A stretch of 64,000 bases of DNA. Source: JACVRW01 sp963739095. Its GTDB lineage: Bacteria; Actinomycetota; Thermoleophilia; Solirubrobacterales; Thermoleophilaceae. Positions 41,761 through 50,298 of the stretch are shown here, piece after piece. The DNA is taken from the NCBI GenBank assembly GCA_963739095.1, contig CAVTZF010000032.1, forward strand, positions 1 through 64,000, written 5' to 3'. The notes beneath the pieces were generated by a model that was given only the letters and a program-made list of their open reading frames with translations, had not been told where the DNA came from and made no database searches. The translations under genes and the position numbers were made by a program. Numbering within the stretch: the stretch's first letter is position 1; the number at the start of each line of letters is the position of its first letter.

Positions 41761-41835
41761 CGGGGTCTGCGCGCCCGGGGTCTGCGCGGCCGGGGTCTCC
41801 GCGCCCAGGGTCTGGACGCCCGGGGTCTGGGCGCC
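41761..41835. repeat. Five 15-bp tandem repeats
   Basis: Five consecutive units of the form CGGGGTCTGCGCGCC with one to three changes each: 41761-41775, 41776-41790, 41791-41805, 41806-41820, 41821-41835. The unit is a multiple of three, so each frame reads a pentapeptide repeat, but no frame is a convincing gene here. It lies between the nitrilase operon promoter and the DUF2804 gene. Confidence 0.85.
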
Positions 41836-41858
41836 GGTCTGACTCCCGCGGCCTGCCC

Positions 41859-42698
41859 GTGCGCGGCGCGGACGTCCACGCGCTCGGCCTGCCTCTGCCG
41901 CCGGGCCGGATGCCGCTCGTGCGCGACCGGCGGCCGCTCAAGCGCTGGCGCTACGTCGGCGTCTACACCGCCGAGCTCATGCTCTGCGCCGGCGAGGCGC
42001 ACGTCGGCGGGCTGCCGCAGCGCTGGTGGGCGCTGGCGCTCCCGGACGGGACCCTGCTCGAGCGCACGACGGTCTCCCGGGGCGGCGTCCGGCTCGGACC
42101 GTCACGCGTGAGCGTCGACGCCCGCGCCCGCAGCGGCCCGCGCGTCTCGATCGAGCTCGAGCTCGGCGACACCGCCCCGGTCGAGGTCGTCTCGCCGCAC
42201 GGACGCTCCTACATCTGGACCGCCAAGCGGGCCCCGGTGCACGTGCGCGGCGAGGTGCGCATCGAGGCCGGCCCGGGCGTACCCGCAGCCCGCATATTCA
42301 GTTTTGACGGCGAGCACGGCTTCATCGACGAGTCCGCGGGCTACCACGCGCGGCACACCGCGTGGCGCTGGTCGGCGGGCGTCGGCCGCACGGACGACGG
42401 CCGCACGGTGGCCTGGAACCTCGTCGACGGCGTGCACGACGCGCCGGAGGCGAGCGAGCGCACGGTCTGGCTCGACGGCGAGCCGAGTGAGGTGGAGCCC
42501 CAGCCGTTTGCCCCTGACCTGTCACGGGTCGGCGACCTCGCCTTCGAGCGCTGGTCGGCGCGCGAGCACGCCATGTCGCTCGGCCTCGTCCGCAGCCGAT
42601 ACGTGCAGCCGTTCGGGACCTTCAGCGGCAAGCTGCCTGCCGCCATCACACTCGCCGAGGGGTACGGGGTGATGGAGGATCACGAGGTGACGTGGTAG
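41859..42698 (+). CDS. DUF2804-family protein
   Basis: 279 aa from GTG 41859, or 262 aa from ATG 41910, which directly precedes the conserved opening PLVRDRRPLKRWRYVGVY and is perhaps the better start. The rest is beta-rich (SYIWTAKRAPVHVRG, IFSFDGEHGFIDESAGYHARHTAWRWSAGVG) with a terminal FGTFSGKLP block, the DUF2804 pattern related to lipocalin-like hydratases. No catalytic function can be assigned. The 15-bp repeats lie just upstream. Confidence 0.78.
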   Translation: MRGADVHALGLPLPPGRMPLVRDRRPLKRWRYVGVYTAELMLCAGEAHVGGLPQRWWALALPDGTLLERTTVSRGGVRLGPSRVSVDARARSGPRVSIELELGDTAPVEVVSPHGRSYIWTAKRAPVHVRGEVRIEAGPGVPAARIFSFDGEHGFIDESAGYHARHTAWRWSAGVGRTDDGRTVAWNLVDGVHDAPEASERTVWLDGEPSEVEPQPFAPDLSRVGDLAFERWSAREHAMSLGLVRSRYVQPFGTFSGKLPAAITLAEGYGVMEDHEVTW

Positions 42699-42817
42699 GC
42701 GTCGGCGCCCGCCGCCGTGGTCGGTGATCGCCGCAGGTGGCGCTTTGAGGCTCATGGCGCGATGATCCCGGGCGCCGTGCGACACGTGGGTAACGAGCGT
42801 TACAGGAGTGAGCCGAG

Positions 42818-43849
42818 ATGGTGAAAGTTGGGCTGCTCGCCCTGGCGCTCAGCTTTGCCCAGGGCCAGCCGGTTCAGCCGGCGCCCGAGTCGACCCTCAC
42901 GGTCGCCGCGTCGGGGGACTTCCTCATCCACACGCCGGTGGCGGCACGCGCGCTCGCCCTCGGCGGCGGGTCGACGTACGACTTCGCGCCCCTCTTCGAC
43001 CGCGTCAAGCGCCACATCGCGGGCGCCGACCTGGCGCTCTGCCACGTCGAGACGCCGCTCGTGCCCGGACCGGTGATGGGCTACCCGAGCTTCCGCACAC
43101 CGCCGGCCCTGGCGCGCTCGATCAAGAAGGTCGGCTGGGACGCCTGCAGCACCGCCTCGAACCACACGCTCGACGCGGGGCAGTACGGCATCGGGACGAC
43201 GCTGGGGGCGCTTGATCGCGCGGGCATCCCGCACTCGGGCAGCTCCCGCTCGCCCGCCGAACGCCGGCGCATCCCCATGCTGGACGTAAAGGGGCACAAG
43301 GTCGCGTTCCTCTCCTACACGAGCATCTCGAACGGGCAGGCGGTGCCCCACACGTGGAGCGTGAACTGGGCCGGCCCCGGCCCCATCCTGCGCGACGCTC
43401 GCCGCGCGCGGGCCCAGGGCGCCGACATGGTGATCGTGAACCTGCACTGGGGCGCCGAGTATGTGCACGCCGTCACGCCCGAGCAGGCCGAGCTCGCCGA
43501 CCAGCTCACGAAGTCGCCCGCGATCGACGCGATCGTCGGCCAGCACGTCCACGTCGTGCAGCCGATCCGCAAGGTCAACGGCAAGCCGGTCGTCTTCGGC
43601 GAGGGCAACCTCGTGTCGAACCAGACCGCTGCCTGCTGCCCCGCCGCGTCGCAGTACGGGCTGATTGCCCTCATCGATTTCTTCATGCCGCCCGGTGAGC
43701 GTCCACGCGTGCGCCGGATCCGCTACGTCCCGACCTGGGTGAGCCAGCCCGACTACACCGTTCTGCCGGCGCAGCCGGGGACGGCGGCCTGGAACAGCAC
43801 GGTGGGCGTCGCCGGAAGACGGCCGGGCATCCGGCCGTTGCGTCCGTAG
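42818..43849 (+). CDS. CapA-family metallophosphoesterase-like protein
   Basis: 343-aa protein of the CapA/PgsA family (poly-gamma-glutamate or capsule-related, calcineurin-like fold). Conserved metal-site blocks are AASGDFLIH, CHVETPL, STASNHTLDAG, VNLHWGAEYVH and VGQHVHVVQP. The first 17 residues are hydrophobic (VKVGLLALALSFAQG) and probably a signal peptide. GGAG ribosome-binding site before ATG 42818. No other capsule gene is nearby, so the actual role is open. Confidence 0.86.
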   Translation: MVKVGLLALALSFAQGQPVQPAPESTLTVAASGDFLIHTPVAARALALGGGSTYDFAPLFDRVKRHIAGADLALCHVETPLVPGPVMGYPSFRTPPALARSIKKVGWDACSTASNHTLDAGQYGIGTTLGALDRAGIPHSGSSRSPAERRRIPMLDVKGHKVAFLSYTSISNGQAVPHTWSVNWAGPGPILRDARRARAQGADMVIVNLHWGAEYVHAVTPEQAELADQLTKSPAIDAIVGQHVHVVQPIRKVNGKPVVFGEGNLVSNQTAACCPAASQYGLIALIDFFMPPGERPRVRRIRYVPTWVSQPDYTVLPAQPGTAAWNSTVGVAGRRPGIRPLRP

Positions 43850-43852
43850 CGC

Positions 43853-43915
43853 GTGTGGCTCGTCGCCGCCGCTGCATTGGCCGGCGGAGTCTGGCTCACC
43901 CTGGAAATCTTCTAG
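43853..43915 (+). CDS. Possible 20-aa hydrophobic peptide
   Basis: GTG 43853 opens a 20-codon frame (WLVAAAALAGGVWLTLEIF) three bases after the capA stop. It would be a single short membrane helix. No ribosome-binding site is evident, and it overlaps the 3' end of an antisense remnant. Listed as a candidate only. Confidence 0.25.
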   Translation: MWLVAAAALAGGVWLTLEIF

Positions 43916-44007
43916 AGGCGCTCGACGATCACGACCGGGAGCTCGCGGCTGCGGAGGCTCTTCTGGTGGCCGGCGTACTGCGGCACCTCAGCCGAAGCCG
44001 GCGGCCA
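43912..44007 (-). pseudogene. C-terminal remnant of a deazaflavin-dependent nitroreductase-like gene
   Basis: Downstream of, and in frame with, the MerR stop codon, about 24 codons read EVPQYAGHQKSLRSRELPVV then IVERL and a stop at 43912. This resembles the very end of F420-dependent (Ddn/DUF385-type) nitroreductases, which finish with a YQ..T.R.IPVVVLER-like segment. Nothing upstream belongs to it, so it is a truncated leftover. The match is short and the assignment tentative. Confidence 0.35.
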
Positions 44008-44712
44008 TCAGACGCGCGCGGCGCGCTGGCGCTGCAGCTCGGCGACGAGCGCCTTCTGGTGCAGCGCCGCCATCAGCTCGCCGAGTGGCTCGAGCCCGCG
44101 GCCGATCAGGGCGACGGCGCTGTCGGGATCGAGCTCGCCGGCCAGCCGGTCGAGCAGGATCTGGACCTCCTCCTTCACGAGCGCCTCGAGCGCGCGCTTG
44201 TAGCGCAGCGTGTCGTAGACCGTGAAGCCGATGCGCTCGTCGTAGCCGCCGGCGCGGAAGCGGCTGATCGCCGCCACGATCTCGACGTCGCTCGGCCCGT
44301 AGCCGCGCGAGTTCGGCGCGAGCACCTCGAGCTCGCGGAGCCGGTCGAGCACCGCCTGTGGGATGTCGTAGCGGCGCTTGAGCTCGGCCGCCGACACCCG
44401 TGAACGCTCGCCCGCCAGCGCTCGCTCGAGGATGCGGTCCTCGAGCTCGACGAGCGCGCGCGTCCGCTCGGGATCCTCGTCGAGCATCAACTTGATCACC
44501 TTGAGCGGCATGAAGCGCTCCTCCTGGAGCTGCTTGATCAGCTTGATGCGGTCGACGTACTCGGGCGGATACCAGGCCATGTTGCGCGAGGTCTTGACGA
44601 TGTCGGAGCCCTCGCCCAGCAGGCCCTCGCGGAGGTAGTGCTTGATCGTGCCCGCGCTGACGCCGCTCGCCTCGGCGAGCTCCTTCATCTTCAGCAGGCC
44701 GTTGCCGCTCAC
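44008..44712 (-). CDS. MerR-family transcriptional regulator
   Basis: 234-aa regulator. The winged helix-turn-helix is at about 7-75 (LLKMKELAEASGVSAGTIKHYLREGLL ... YPPEYVDRIKLIKQLQEERFMPLKVIKLML), followed by a second helical region with a repeated DNA-binding-like motif. No metal-binding cysteine cluster of MerR/CueR type. Its GTG start overlaps the CaiB/BaiF stop (GTGA), so it is the last gene of the acyl-CoA operon and the natural candidate to bind the dyads at 48654 and 55422. Confidence 0.88.
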   Translation of the reverse strand: MSGNGLLKMKELAEASGVSAGTIKHYLREGLLGEGSDIVKTSRNMAWYPPEYVDRIKLIKQLQEERFMPLKVIKLMLDEDPERTRALVELEDRILERALAGERSRVSAAELKRRYDIPQAVLDRLRELEVLAPNSRGYGPSDVEIVAAISRFRAGGYDERIGFTVYDTLRYKRALEALVKEEVQILLDRLAGELDPDSAVALIGRGLEPLGELMAALHQKALVAELQRQRAARV

Positions 44713-45968
44713 GACATGAAGCTCCCTCGCGACCCTGCGCTCGGACCGGCCACCGCGCCGGTCTCCTCGAGCACGTCGGCCTCCTCTGCGCCGTAGCCGA
44801 GCTCCGCGAGCACCTCGCGCGTGTGCTCGCCCAGCTCCGGCCCCGGACCGGCGGGCGCGCCCGGCGTGCGCGAGAGCTTGACCGGCACGCCCAGCAGCTT
44901 GACCCCCTCGGTGCCGGGCTGGTCGACCTCGACGACCATCTCCCGCGCCCGCACGAGCTCCGAGTCGAGCGCCTCATCGAGCCCGAGCACGGGCTCGAGG
45001 CAGCAGTCGTGCTGCTCCGCGAACTCGTGCCACTCCGCCCGCGTCCGTTCCATGAAGACGCGCTCGATCTCGGCGTGCGCATCCGAGCCCGGGCGCTCGA
45101 ACTGCTTCTCGATCAGGTCCTCGCGGCCGACACCGCGGCACCACTCCTGCCAGAACTTGGGCTCGAGCGCGCCCAGGGTCACCCAGCCGTCCTTGCACGC
45201 GTAGGGGCGGTAACAGACGAGCCCGCCGCTGAGCTCCCCCTCGCCGCGCGCCGGCACGACGCCGTCGCAGAGGTAGCGGGCCGCCACCATGCCGAGCCAG
45301 GACAGAGCGCCGTCGAACATCGAGACGTCGACGAGCTGCCCCTCACCGCTGCGCTCGCGCTCGCGCAGCGCGGCGAGGATCCCGAACGCCGCCATCAGCG
45401 AACCGCCGCCGATGTCGGCGATCTGGCCCGCGGCCTGGACGGGCGGCCCATCGGGCTCGCCGGTCAGCCCGAGCAGGCCGCCGAGGCCGAGGTAGTTCAT
45501 GTCGTGGCCGGAGCGCGCGGTGTACGGACCGTCCTGGCCGTAGCCGGAGATCGCGCAGTAGACGAGTCTCGGGTTCTCCTCGCGCAGGCGCTCGTAGCCG
45601 ACGCCGAGCCGCTCCATCACGCCCGGCCGGAACGACTCGAGCAGCACGTCGTACTCGCGCACGAGCCGCAGCAGCACCTCGCGGCCGCCCTCCTCCTTCA
45701 GGTTCAGGCGGATCGAGCGCTTGCCGCGATTCAAAGCAAGGAACAGCGCCGAGCGCGCCGTCTCCTCGGCGCCCGCGTGGTAGGGGGGCGACCAGCGCAC
45801 GTAGTCGCCCAGGCCCGTGTCCTCGACCTTGAGCACCTCGGCCCCGAAGTCCGCCAGCAGCAGCGAGCAGAAGCCGCCCGGCAGCAGCCGCGACAGGTCG
45901 AGCACCCGCACCCCCTCGAGCGCCTGTGCCCCGAGGGGCGTCCGCCCCGACGTGGGTACGCCGCTCAT
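44709..45968 (-). CDS. CaiB/BaiF family CoA-transferase or racemase
   Basis: 419-aa protein of family-III CoA-transferases and alpha-methylacyl-CoA racemases. Visible blocks are VLDLSRLLPGGFCSLLLADFGAEVLKVE, NRGKRSIRLNLK, ESFRPGVMERLGVGYE and GHDMNYLGLGGLLGLTG with D156 the likely catalytic aspartate. It cannot be decided from sequence whether it transfers CoA or racemises. Start ATG 45968 overlaps the BKACE stop (ATGA); the longer in-frame extension is not coding. Confidence 0.9.
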   Translation of the reverse strand: MSGVPTSGRTPLGAQALEGVRVLDLSRLLPGGFCSLLLADFGAEVLKVEDTGLGDYVRWSPPYHAGAEETARSALFLALNRGKRSIRLNLKEEGGREVLLRLVREYDVLLESFRPGVMERLGVGYERLREENPRLVYCAISGYGQDGPYTARSGHDMNYLGLGGLLGLTGEPDGPPVQAAGQIADIGGGSLMAAFGILAALRERERSGEGQLVDVSMFDGALSWLGMVAARYLCDGVVPARGEGELSGGLVCYRPYACKDGWVTLGALEPKFWQEWCRGVGREDLIEKQFERPGSDAHAEIERVFMERTRAEWHEFAEQHDCCLEPVLGLDEALDSELVRAREMVVEVDQPGTEGVKLLGVPVKLSRTPGAPAGPGPELGEHTREVLAELGYGAEEADVLEETGAVAGPSAGSRGSFMS

Positions 45969-46903
45969 TCCGCCGCCTCGCTCGACTCGATCGGGTGGGC
46001 GAGCAGCTCGCGGCGCGTGACCGGCTCGCGCCGCGGCGTGCCGAGCAGCTCGCGCGCCTCGTCGACGCTTGCCGCACGCCGACCGGTGTCCTCGACGATG
46101 CGACGGGCCCGCGCGATCAGGTCGCCGTTCGAGCGCGCCATCTCGCCGTCCGGCAGGTAGAAGTTGTCCTCGAGCCCGACGCGCACGTTGCCGCCGAGCG
46201 CCGCCGCCGAGGCGACGAGCCTCCACTGGTCGCGGCTGATCCCGATCACCCCCCAGTTGTTCTCGCCTTCGGAGCCGCCCGGGATCTGGTCGGCCATATG
46301 GGCGAGGTTGCGCGGCGTCGGCCGGATCCCGCCCGTCACCCCCATCACGCACGAGATCTGAAGCGGCTCCTCGAGCAGGCCCATGTCGAGCAGCGGATCG
46401 AGGTTCGCCACATGGCCCGAGTCGAAGCACTCGTGCTCTGGGCGGATGCCGAGCTCGCGCATAGCAGTGAGGAACTCGGTGATGGTGTCGAACGAGTTCT
46501 CGAACACGGCCTTGAAGACGAAGTCCTTGCGCGAGCGCGAGTACTTCGCGTAGTTCATCGAGCTCATGTTGAGCGCGGCCACGTCCGGGCGCAGCTCGCG
46601 CAGGTACGCGATCCGCTTCTCGATCGGCACGCCGATCGCGCCGGTCGAGTAGTTGACGATCACATCGTCAACCGCGCCGAGGATCGAATCCGTGATCGCC
46701 TGGAAGTCCTCGATCTCGTACGAGGGCACGCCCTCGGGCGTGCGCGCGTGTATGTGGATCATCGACGCGCCCTCGCCGACCGCGCGGCGCGCCTCCTCGG
46801 CGTACTCCTCGGGGGTGTACGGGATCGCCGGGCACTGCTCGCGGTTCGCGACCGCGCCCGAGATCGAGCAGGTGATGATGCAGGGGTCCTCGAAGCGGCT
46901 CAA
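45965..46903 (-). CDS. Beta-keto acid cleavage enzyme (BKACE, DUF849)
   Basis: 312-aa zinc-dependent enzyme of the BKACE family, which condenses a beta-keto acid with acetyl-CoA to give acetoacetate and a new acyl-CoA; the founding member is the 3-keto-5-aminohexanoate cleavage enzyme of lysine fermentation. Marks are CSISGAVANREQCPAIPYTP, the zinc histidines in MIHIHART, and ISCVMGVTGGIRP with VGLEDNFYL. TTG 46903 is chosen as the start because GGGAGG (46914-46909) is five bases before it; GTG 46909 would overlap that site. Coupled to the CaiB gene. Confidence 0.88.
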   Translation of the reverse strand: MSRFEDPCIITCSISGAVANREQCPAIPYTPEEYAEEARRAVGEGASMIHIHARTPEGVPSYEIEDFQAITDSILGAVDDVIVNYSTGAIGVPIEKRIAYLRELRPDVAALNMSSMNYAKYSRSRKDFVFKAVFENSFDTITEFLTAMRELGIRPEHECFDSGHVANLDPLLDMGLLEEPLQISCVMGVTGGIRPTPRNLAHMADQIPGGSEGENNWGVIGISRDQWRLVASAAALGGNVRVGLEDNFYLPDGEMARSNGDLIARARRIVEDTGRRAASVDEARELLGTPRREPVTRRELLAHPIESSEAAE

Positions 46904-46940
46904 GCGCACCTCCCTCCCCTCGGCTGTCGAGCTGGCGCGT

Positions 46941-47057
46941 CTAGCGCCGCTCGAAGTTCCACTGGAACATCAAGTCGATCCCGGTCATCGAGTAGCCGTC
47001 GGCCGAGCGCGGCTCTCCCAGCGGTGTGAACGGCCAGTAGCCGACCGCGATTGGCAG
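46941..47057 (-). pseudogene. Coding-like remnant in frame after the carboxyltransferase stop
   Basis: Immediately after the TGA of the carboxyltransferase, the same frame continues for 38 codons (LPIAVGYWPFTPLGEPRSAD ... IDLMFQWNFERR) with almost all third positions G or C, then TAG at 46941. It has no start codon of its own. It is probably the 3' end of a lost gene, or a tail separated by a nonsense change. I do not recognise the family. Confidence 0.4.
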
Positions 47058-48653
47058 TCATACGGGCATCACTCCATGTTTCTTCCAGGGGCGCTCGACG
47101 CGCTTGGTCTCGGCCATCTCGAGCGCGCGTATGACGGTCGGACGTGTCTCGCGCGGGTCGATCACGTCATCGATCAGGGCGTTGCCGGCGGCGATGTACG
47201 GGTCGATCGTCCTGCGGATGCCCTCGATCATCTCGGCGCGCGTCGCGTCGGGATCCTCAGACGCCTCGATCTGCTTGCGGAAGATGATGTTGACGGCGCC
47301 CTCCGGCCCCATCACCGAGATCTCGGCCGAGGGCCAGGCCACGATCAGATCGGGCTCGTAGGCCTTGCCGCACATCACGTAGTAGCCCGCGCCGTAGGCC
47401 TTGCGGATCACGACCGTCACCTTCGGCACGGTCGCGCGCGAGACGGCGTAGAGCATCTTCGCGCCGTGGCGGATGATGCCCGCCTGCTCGACCTTCGTGC
47501 CGACCATGAAGCCCGGCACGTCCATCAGGAAGAGCAGCGGGATGCCGTAGGCGTCGCAGAGGTTGATGAAGCGCGCCGCCTTGTCCGCCGAGTCGTTCTC
47601 GAGGATGCCCCCCAGGTGGCGCGGCTGGTTCGCGACGATGCCGACGGGGCGGCCGCCCATGCGCGCCAGGCACGTGATGATCGTGCGCGCCCAGCGCGGC
47701 TTCAGGTCGAACCACTCGCCGTCGTCGACGATCCGCCTGATCACCTCGTACATGTCGTACGGGTGGCGCGGCGAGTCGGGGAGGATGTCGAGCAGGTCGT
47801 CCTCCCTGCGATCCACAGGATCGGCGCTGGCACGCCGCGGCGGCGGCTCCTCGCAGTTCTGCGGGAAGTGCGAGAGGTAGCGCTTGATCTGTTCGATGCA
47901 GTCCTCATCGGACTCGACCTCGAGGTCCCCGACGCCCGACACGCGCGTGTGGATGCGCGAGCCGCCGAGCTCCTCCTGGGTCACGTCCTCGCCTGTGACG
48001 GCCTTCGTCAGGTGTGGCCCGGCGAGCGCCATCGAGCCGCGCCCCTTGACCATCGGCACGAAGTCGGCGAGCCCCGGGATGTAGGCGGTGCCGGCGGCGC
48101 ACGGGCCCATGAGCGCGGCGACCTGCGGCACCACGCCGCTCATCACGACCTCCTCGCGGAACAGGTGACCCGAGCCCGCGAACAGCGAGCCCGCCGCCTC
48201 CTGGATGCGCGCGCCGGCGGAGTCGAGCAGCCAGACCAGCGGGATCCGCTTCTGCAGGGCGAGCTCGCGCAGGCGGCTCACCTTCATCTCGCCGGTCATG
48301 CCCATCGAGCCGGCCATCACGGTGAAGTCGTAGGCGGCGACGGCGACGAGCCGGCCGTCGACCTTGCCGTAGCCCGTGATCACTCCGTCGGCGGGCGCGT
48401 CCTTCCCCTCCATCGCGCGCTGCGAGAAGTGCGGCCGCGCGTGGATGCCCAGCTCGGTGAAGGTCCCCTCGTCGATCAGCAGGGCGAGCCGCTCGCGCGC
48501 CGTCAGCTTGTCCTGCTCGTGCTGACGCGCGATCTTCTCCTCGCCGCCGCCGAGCCGGGCCGTCCGGCGCCGCTCCTCGAGATCCTCGACAAGCGAGCGG
48601 AGCGAGGGCCGGGCGACGAGGGTGTCGGCTGCTGCGCGTTCCGTGGTGGCCAT
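47058..48653 (-). CDS. Acyl-CoA carboxylase, carboxyltransferase (beta) subunit
   Basis: 531-aa biotin-dependent carboxyltransferase of the propionyl-/methylcrotonyl-CoA carboxylase type; it moves CO2 from carboxybiotin to an acyl-CoA. Features are the N-terminal KLTARERLALLIDEGTF, the acyl-CoA site LVWLLDSAGARIQE and GPCAAGTAYIPGLADFV, and in the C-terminal half RMGGRPVGIVANQP, FLMDVPGFMVGTKVE and RKAYGAGYYVMCG. The biotin carboxylase/BCCP subunit is not in the window. The start codon abuts an 11-3-11 dyad at 48654-48678, which leaves no room for a leader. Confidence 0.93.
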   Translation of the reverse strand: MATTERAAADTLVARPSLRSLVEDLEERRRTARLGGGEEKIARQHEQDKLTARERLALLIDEGTFTELGIHARPHFSQRAMEGKDAPADGVITGYGKVDGRLVAVAAYDFTVMAGSMGMTGEMKVSRLRELALQKRIPLVWLLDSAGARIQEAAGSLFAGSGHLFREEVVMSGVVPQVAALMGPCAAGTAYIPGLADFVPMVKGRGSMALAGPHLTKAVTGEDVTQEELGGSRIHTRVSGVGDLEVESDEDCIEQIKRYLSHFPQNCEEPPPRRASADPVDRREDDLLDILPDSPRHPYDMYEVIRRIVDDGEWFDLKPRWARTIITCLARMGGRPVGIVANQPRHLGGILENDSADKAARFINLCDAYGIPLLFLMDVPGFMVGTKVEQAGIIRHGAKMLYAVSRATVPKVTVVIRKAYGAGYYVMCGKAYEPDLIVAWPSAEISVMGPEGAVNIIFRKQIEASEDPDATRAEMIEGIRRTIDPYIAAGNALIDDVIDPRETRPTVIRALEMAETKRVERPWKKHGVMPV

Positions 48654-48678
48654 AAGTAGGAAGTTCTACTTCCTACTT
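48654..48678. promoter_or_regulatory. Perfect 11-3-11 dyad at the carboxyltransferase start
   Basis: AAGTAGGAAGT (48654-48664), TCT, ACTTCCTACTT (48668-48678): a perfect inverted repeat abutting ATG 48653 and covering the arginase stop codon. The same left arm and spacing recur at 55422-55446 before an acyl-CoA dehydrogenase. A regulator site is the best explanation; the local MerR is the candidate. Confidence 0.75.
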
Positions 48679-49509
48679 TGAAGCATCGGCCGCCAGCTGG
48701 TCAAGCAACGGCTCGAGCACGTGCATCACGGTCTCCATCGCGGCGATGCGCTCCTGCTCCGGCTCGGGCAGGTCGAAGGCCGAGATCTCGATGCCGGCCA
48801 GCTCGCTGTCCTCGAGCACGGAGTCGAGCAGGTCGTAGAGGCGATCCGGATGCAGGCCGCCGGGTGCGGGCACGGCGGCCGGAAGGTGCTCCGGGTCGAT
48901 CACGTCGAGGTCGAGATGGATGAAGACGGGCGCGCCGTCGAGTGCGTTCTTGACCGCCACCAGCGTCTCCACGGTGCTCGCGCCGATGACCGTCGCCGGG
49001 CTCGCCTCGAGCAGCTCGCGCTCGCCCCCGTCGAGGTCGCGGATGCCCGCGAGCACGACGTGCTCGGGCGGCACCGAGTCGCCGAGGCCAGCGTCCCACA
49101 CGCCGCAGGCGGCCGCCAGGCACATGCCGCCCAGGTAGCCGCTCTCGGTGGTGTCGGGCGTGTTGAAGTCGCCATGCGCGTCGAGCCACAGGAGCCGCGC
49201 GTCGGGCCGGTTGCGGACCACCGCGGGAAGGGTCGTGGTGGCGATCGAGCAATCCGCCGCGATCATCAGCGGCACGTTGCCGCCCGCCAGCGCGTCGTCG
49301 ATCTGGCCGCCCGCCTCCAGCAGGCAGCCACGCGAGTCGCGCAGGTCGTCGTCGAAGCGCGACTCGCGCACCTCGGCGCCGCTGCCGATGTAGCGGGGCT
49401 CGATGCCGAGCGCCTCCCCCACCTGCGGCGCGAGCACATCGACGCCGGCGGTCGCGCCGGGAAAGCGGTCGGCGAGCCGGCAGCGCATGGCGATCAGCGA
49501 GACGCCCAC
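48673..49509 (-). CDS. Arginase/agmatinase/formiminoglutamase-family protein
   Basis: 278-aa ureohydrolase-fold protein. Manganese ligands visible are D86 (ADCS), D110/H112/D114 (WLDAHGDFN) and D200/D202 (HLDLDVIDPE). At the first metal motif the usual GGDHS is AADCS, so the histidine of that motif is C87; some actinobacterial arginase-like proteins share this. It may act on a substrate other than arginine. GTG start; three bases after the enoyl-CoA hydratase stop, so in one transcript. Confidence 0.85.
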   Translation of the reverse strand: MGVSLIAMRCRLADRFPGATAGVDVLAPQVGEALGIEPRYIGSGAEVRESRFDDDLRDSRGCLLEAGGQIDDALAGGNVPLMIAADCSIATTTLPAVVRNRPDARLLWLDAHGDFNTPDTTESGYLGGMCLAAACGVWDAGLGDSVPPEHVVLAGIRDLDGGERELLEASPATVIGASTVETLVAVKNALDGAPVFIHLDLDVIDPEHLPAAVPAPGGLHPDRLYDLLDSVLEDSELAGIEISAFDLPEPEQERIAAMETVMHVLEPLLDQLAADASK

Positions 49510-49512
49510 GGC

Positions 49513-50298
49513 TCAGCGCCCCTTCCAGACAGGCTCGCGCTTCTCGAAGAACGCCGTGACGCCCTCCTGGATGTCCTCGGTCGTGAAGGCGATCGAGAGC
49601 TGGGCGCGCAGGTAGTCGAGTGCGTCCTCGAACGGCATGTCGAGCTGGCGGTACATCGCGTCCTTGCCGAGCTTCATCAATACCGGCGACTTCCCGGCGA
49701 GCTTCACGGCCCACTCGTCGACGGCCGCGTCGAAGTCCTCGGCGGGCACGACCTTGTTGACGATGCCGGCCGCAAGTGCCTCCTCCGCCGAGATGCGCTC
49801 ACCCAGCAGCAGCAGCTCGTTCGTCTTCTTTCGCGGGACGTTGCGGTAGATGAGCGCCATGATCATGAACGGGAAGGCGCCCACGTTGATCTCGGGCGTC
49901 CCGAAGCTCGCTCCCTCGCGGGCGATGATCAGGTCGCAGCTCAGCGCCACCCCGAGCGCGCCGGCGAGCACGTGCCCGTTCGCCGCGCAGATCGTCGGCT
50001 TGCCGAGCTCCATGATCGTCCGGAACAGGCGCGGGAAGCGCTCGGTGCCGAAGTGCTTGTGCACGACCGCGACGTCCCCGGCGAACTGGTCGAGGCTGCC
50101 GCCCGCCGAGAAGACCTTGTCGTGGGTCGAGCTGAGCACCACGCAGCGGACGCGCTCGTCGTCGCGGGCCGACTCGAAGGCGTCGATGGCGTCGCTCAGC
50201 AGCTCGTTCGAGAGCGCATTGCGTTTGTCCGGCTGGTTGAGCGCGATGGTCGCGACGCCGTCGGCACGGACGTCGTAGAGGATCGTCTCGTAGGGCAC
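49513..50298 (-). CDS. Enoyl-CoA hydratase/isomerase
   Basis: 261-aa crotonase-fold enzyme. The oxyanion-hole blocks are FSAGGSLDQF and NGHVLAGALGVALSCDLIIA, and the catalytic glutamate lies in FGTPEINVGAFP. It hydrates or isomerises an enoyl-CoA. GTG start 50298. First gene of the minus-strand acyl-CoA block. Confidence 0.9.
   Translation of the reverse strand: MPYETILYDVRADGVATIALNQPDKRNALSNELLSDAIDAFESARDDERVRCVVLSSTHDKVFSAGGSLDQFAGDVAVVHKHFGTERFPRLFRTIMELGKPTICAANGHVLAGALGVALSCDLIIAREGASFGTPEINVGAFPFMIMALIYRNVPRKKTNELLLLGERISAEEALAAGIVNKVVPAEDFDAAVDEWAVKLAGKSPVLMKLGKDAMYRQLDMPFEDALDYLRAQLSIAFTTEDIQEGVTAFFEKREPVWKGR

Noticed and set aside
41761..41835. CRISPR array
   Set aside because: 15-bp units are directly adjacent, with no spacers.
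46900..47061. 53-codon Arg-rich frame with ATGA overlap after the carboxyltransferase
   Set aside because: Composition is that of a shadow frame; the in-frame remnant at 46941-47057 has much better codon bias.
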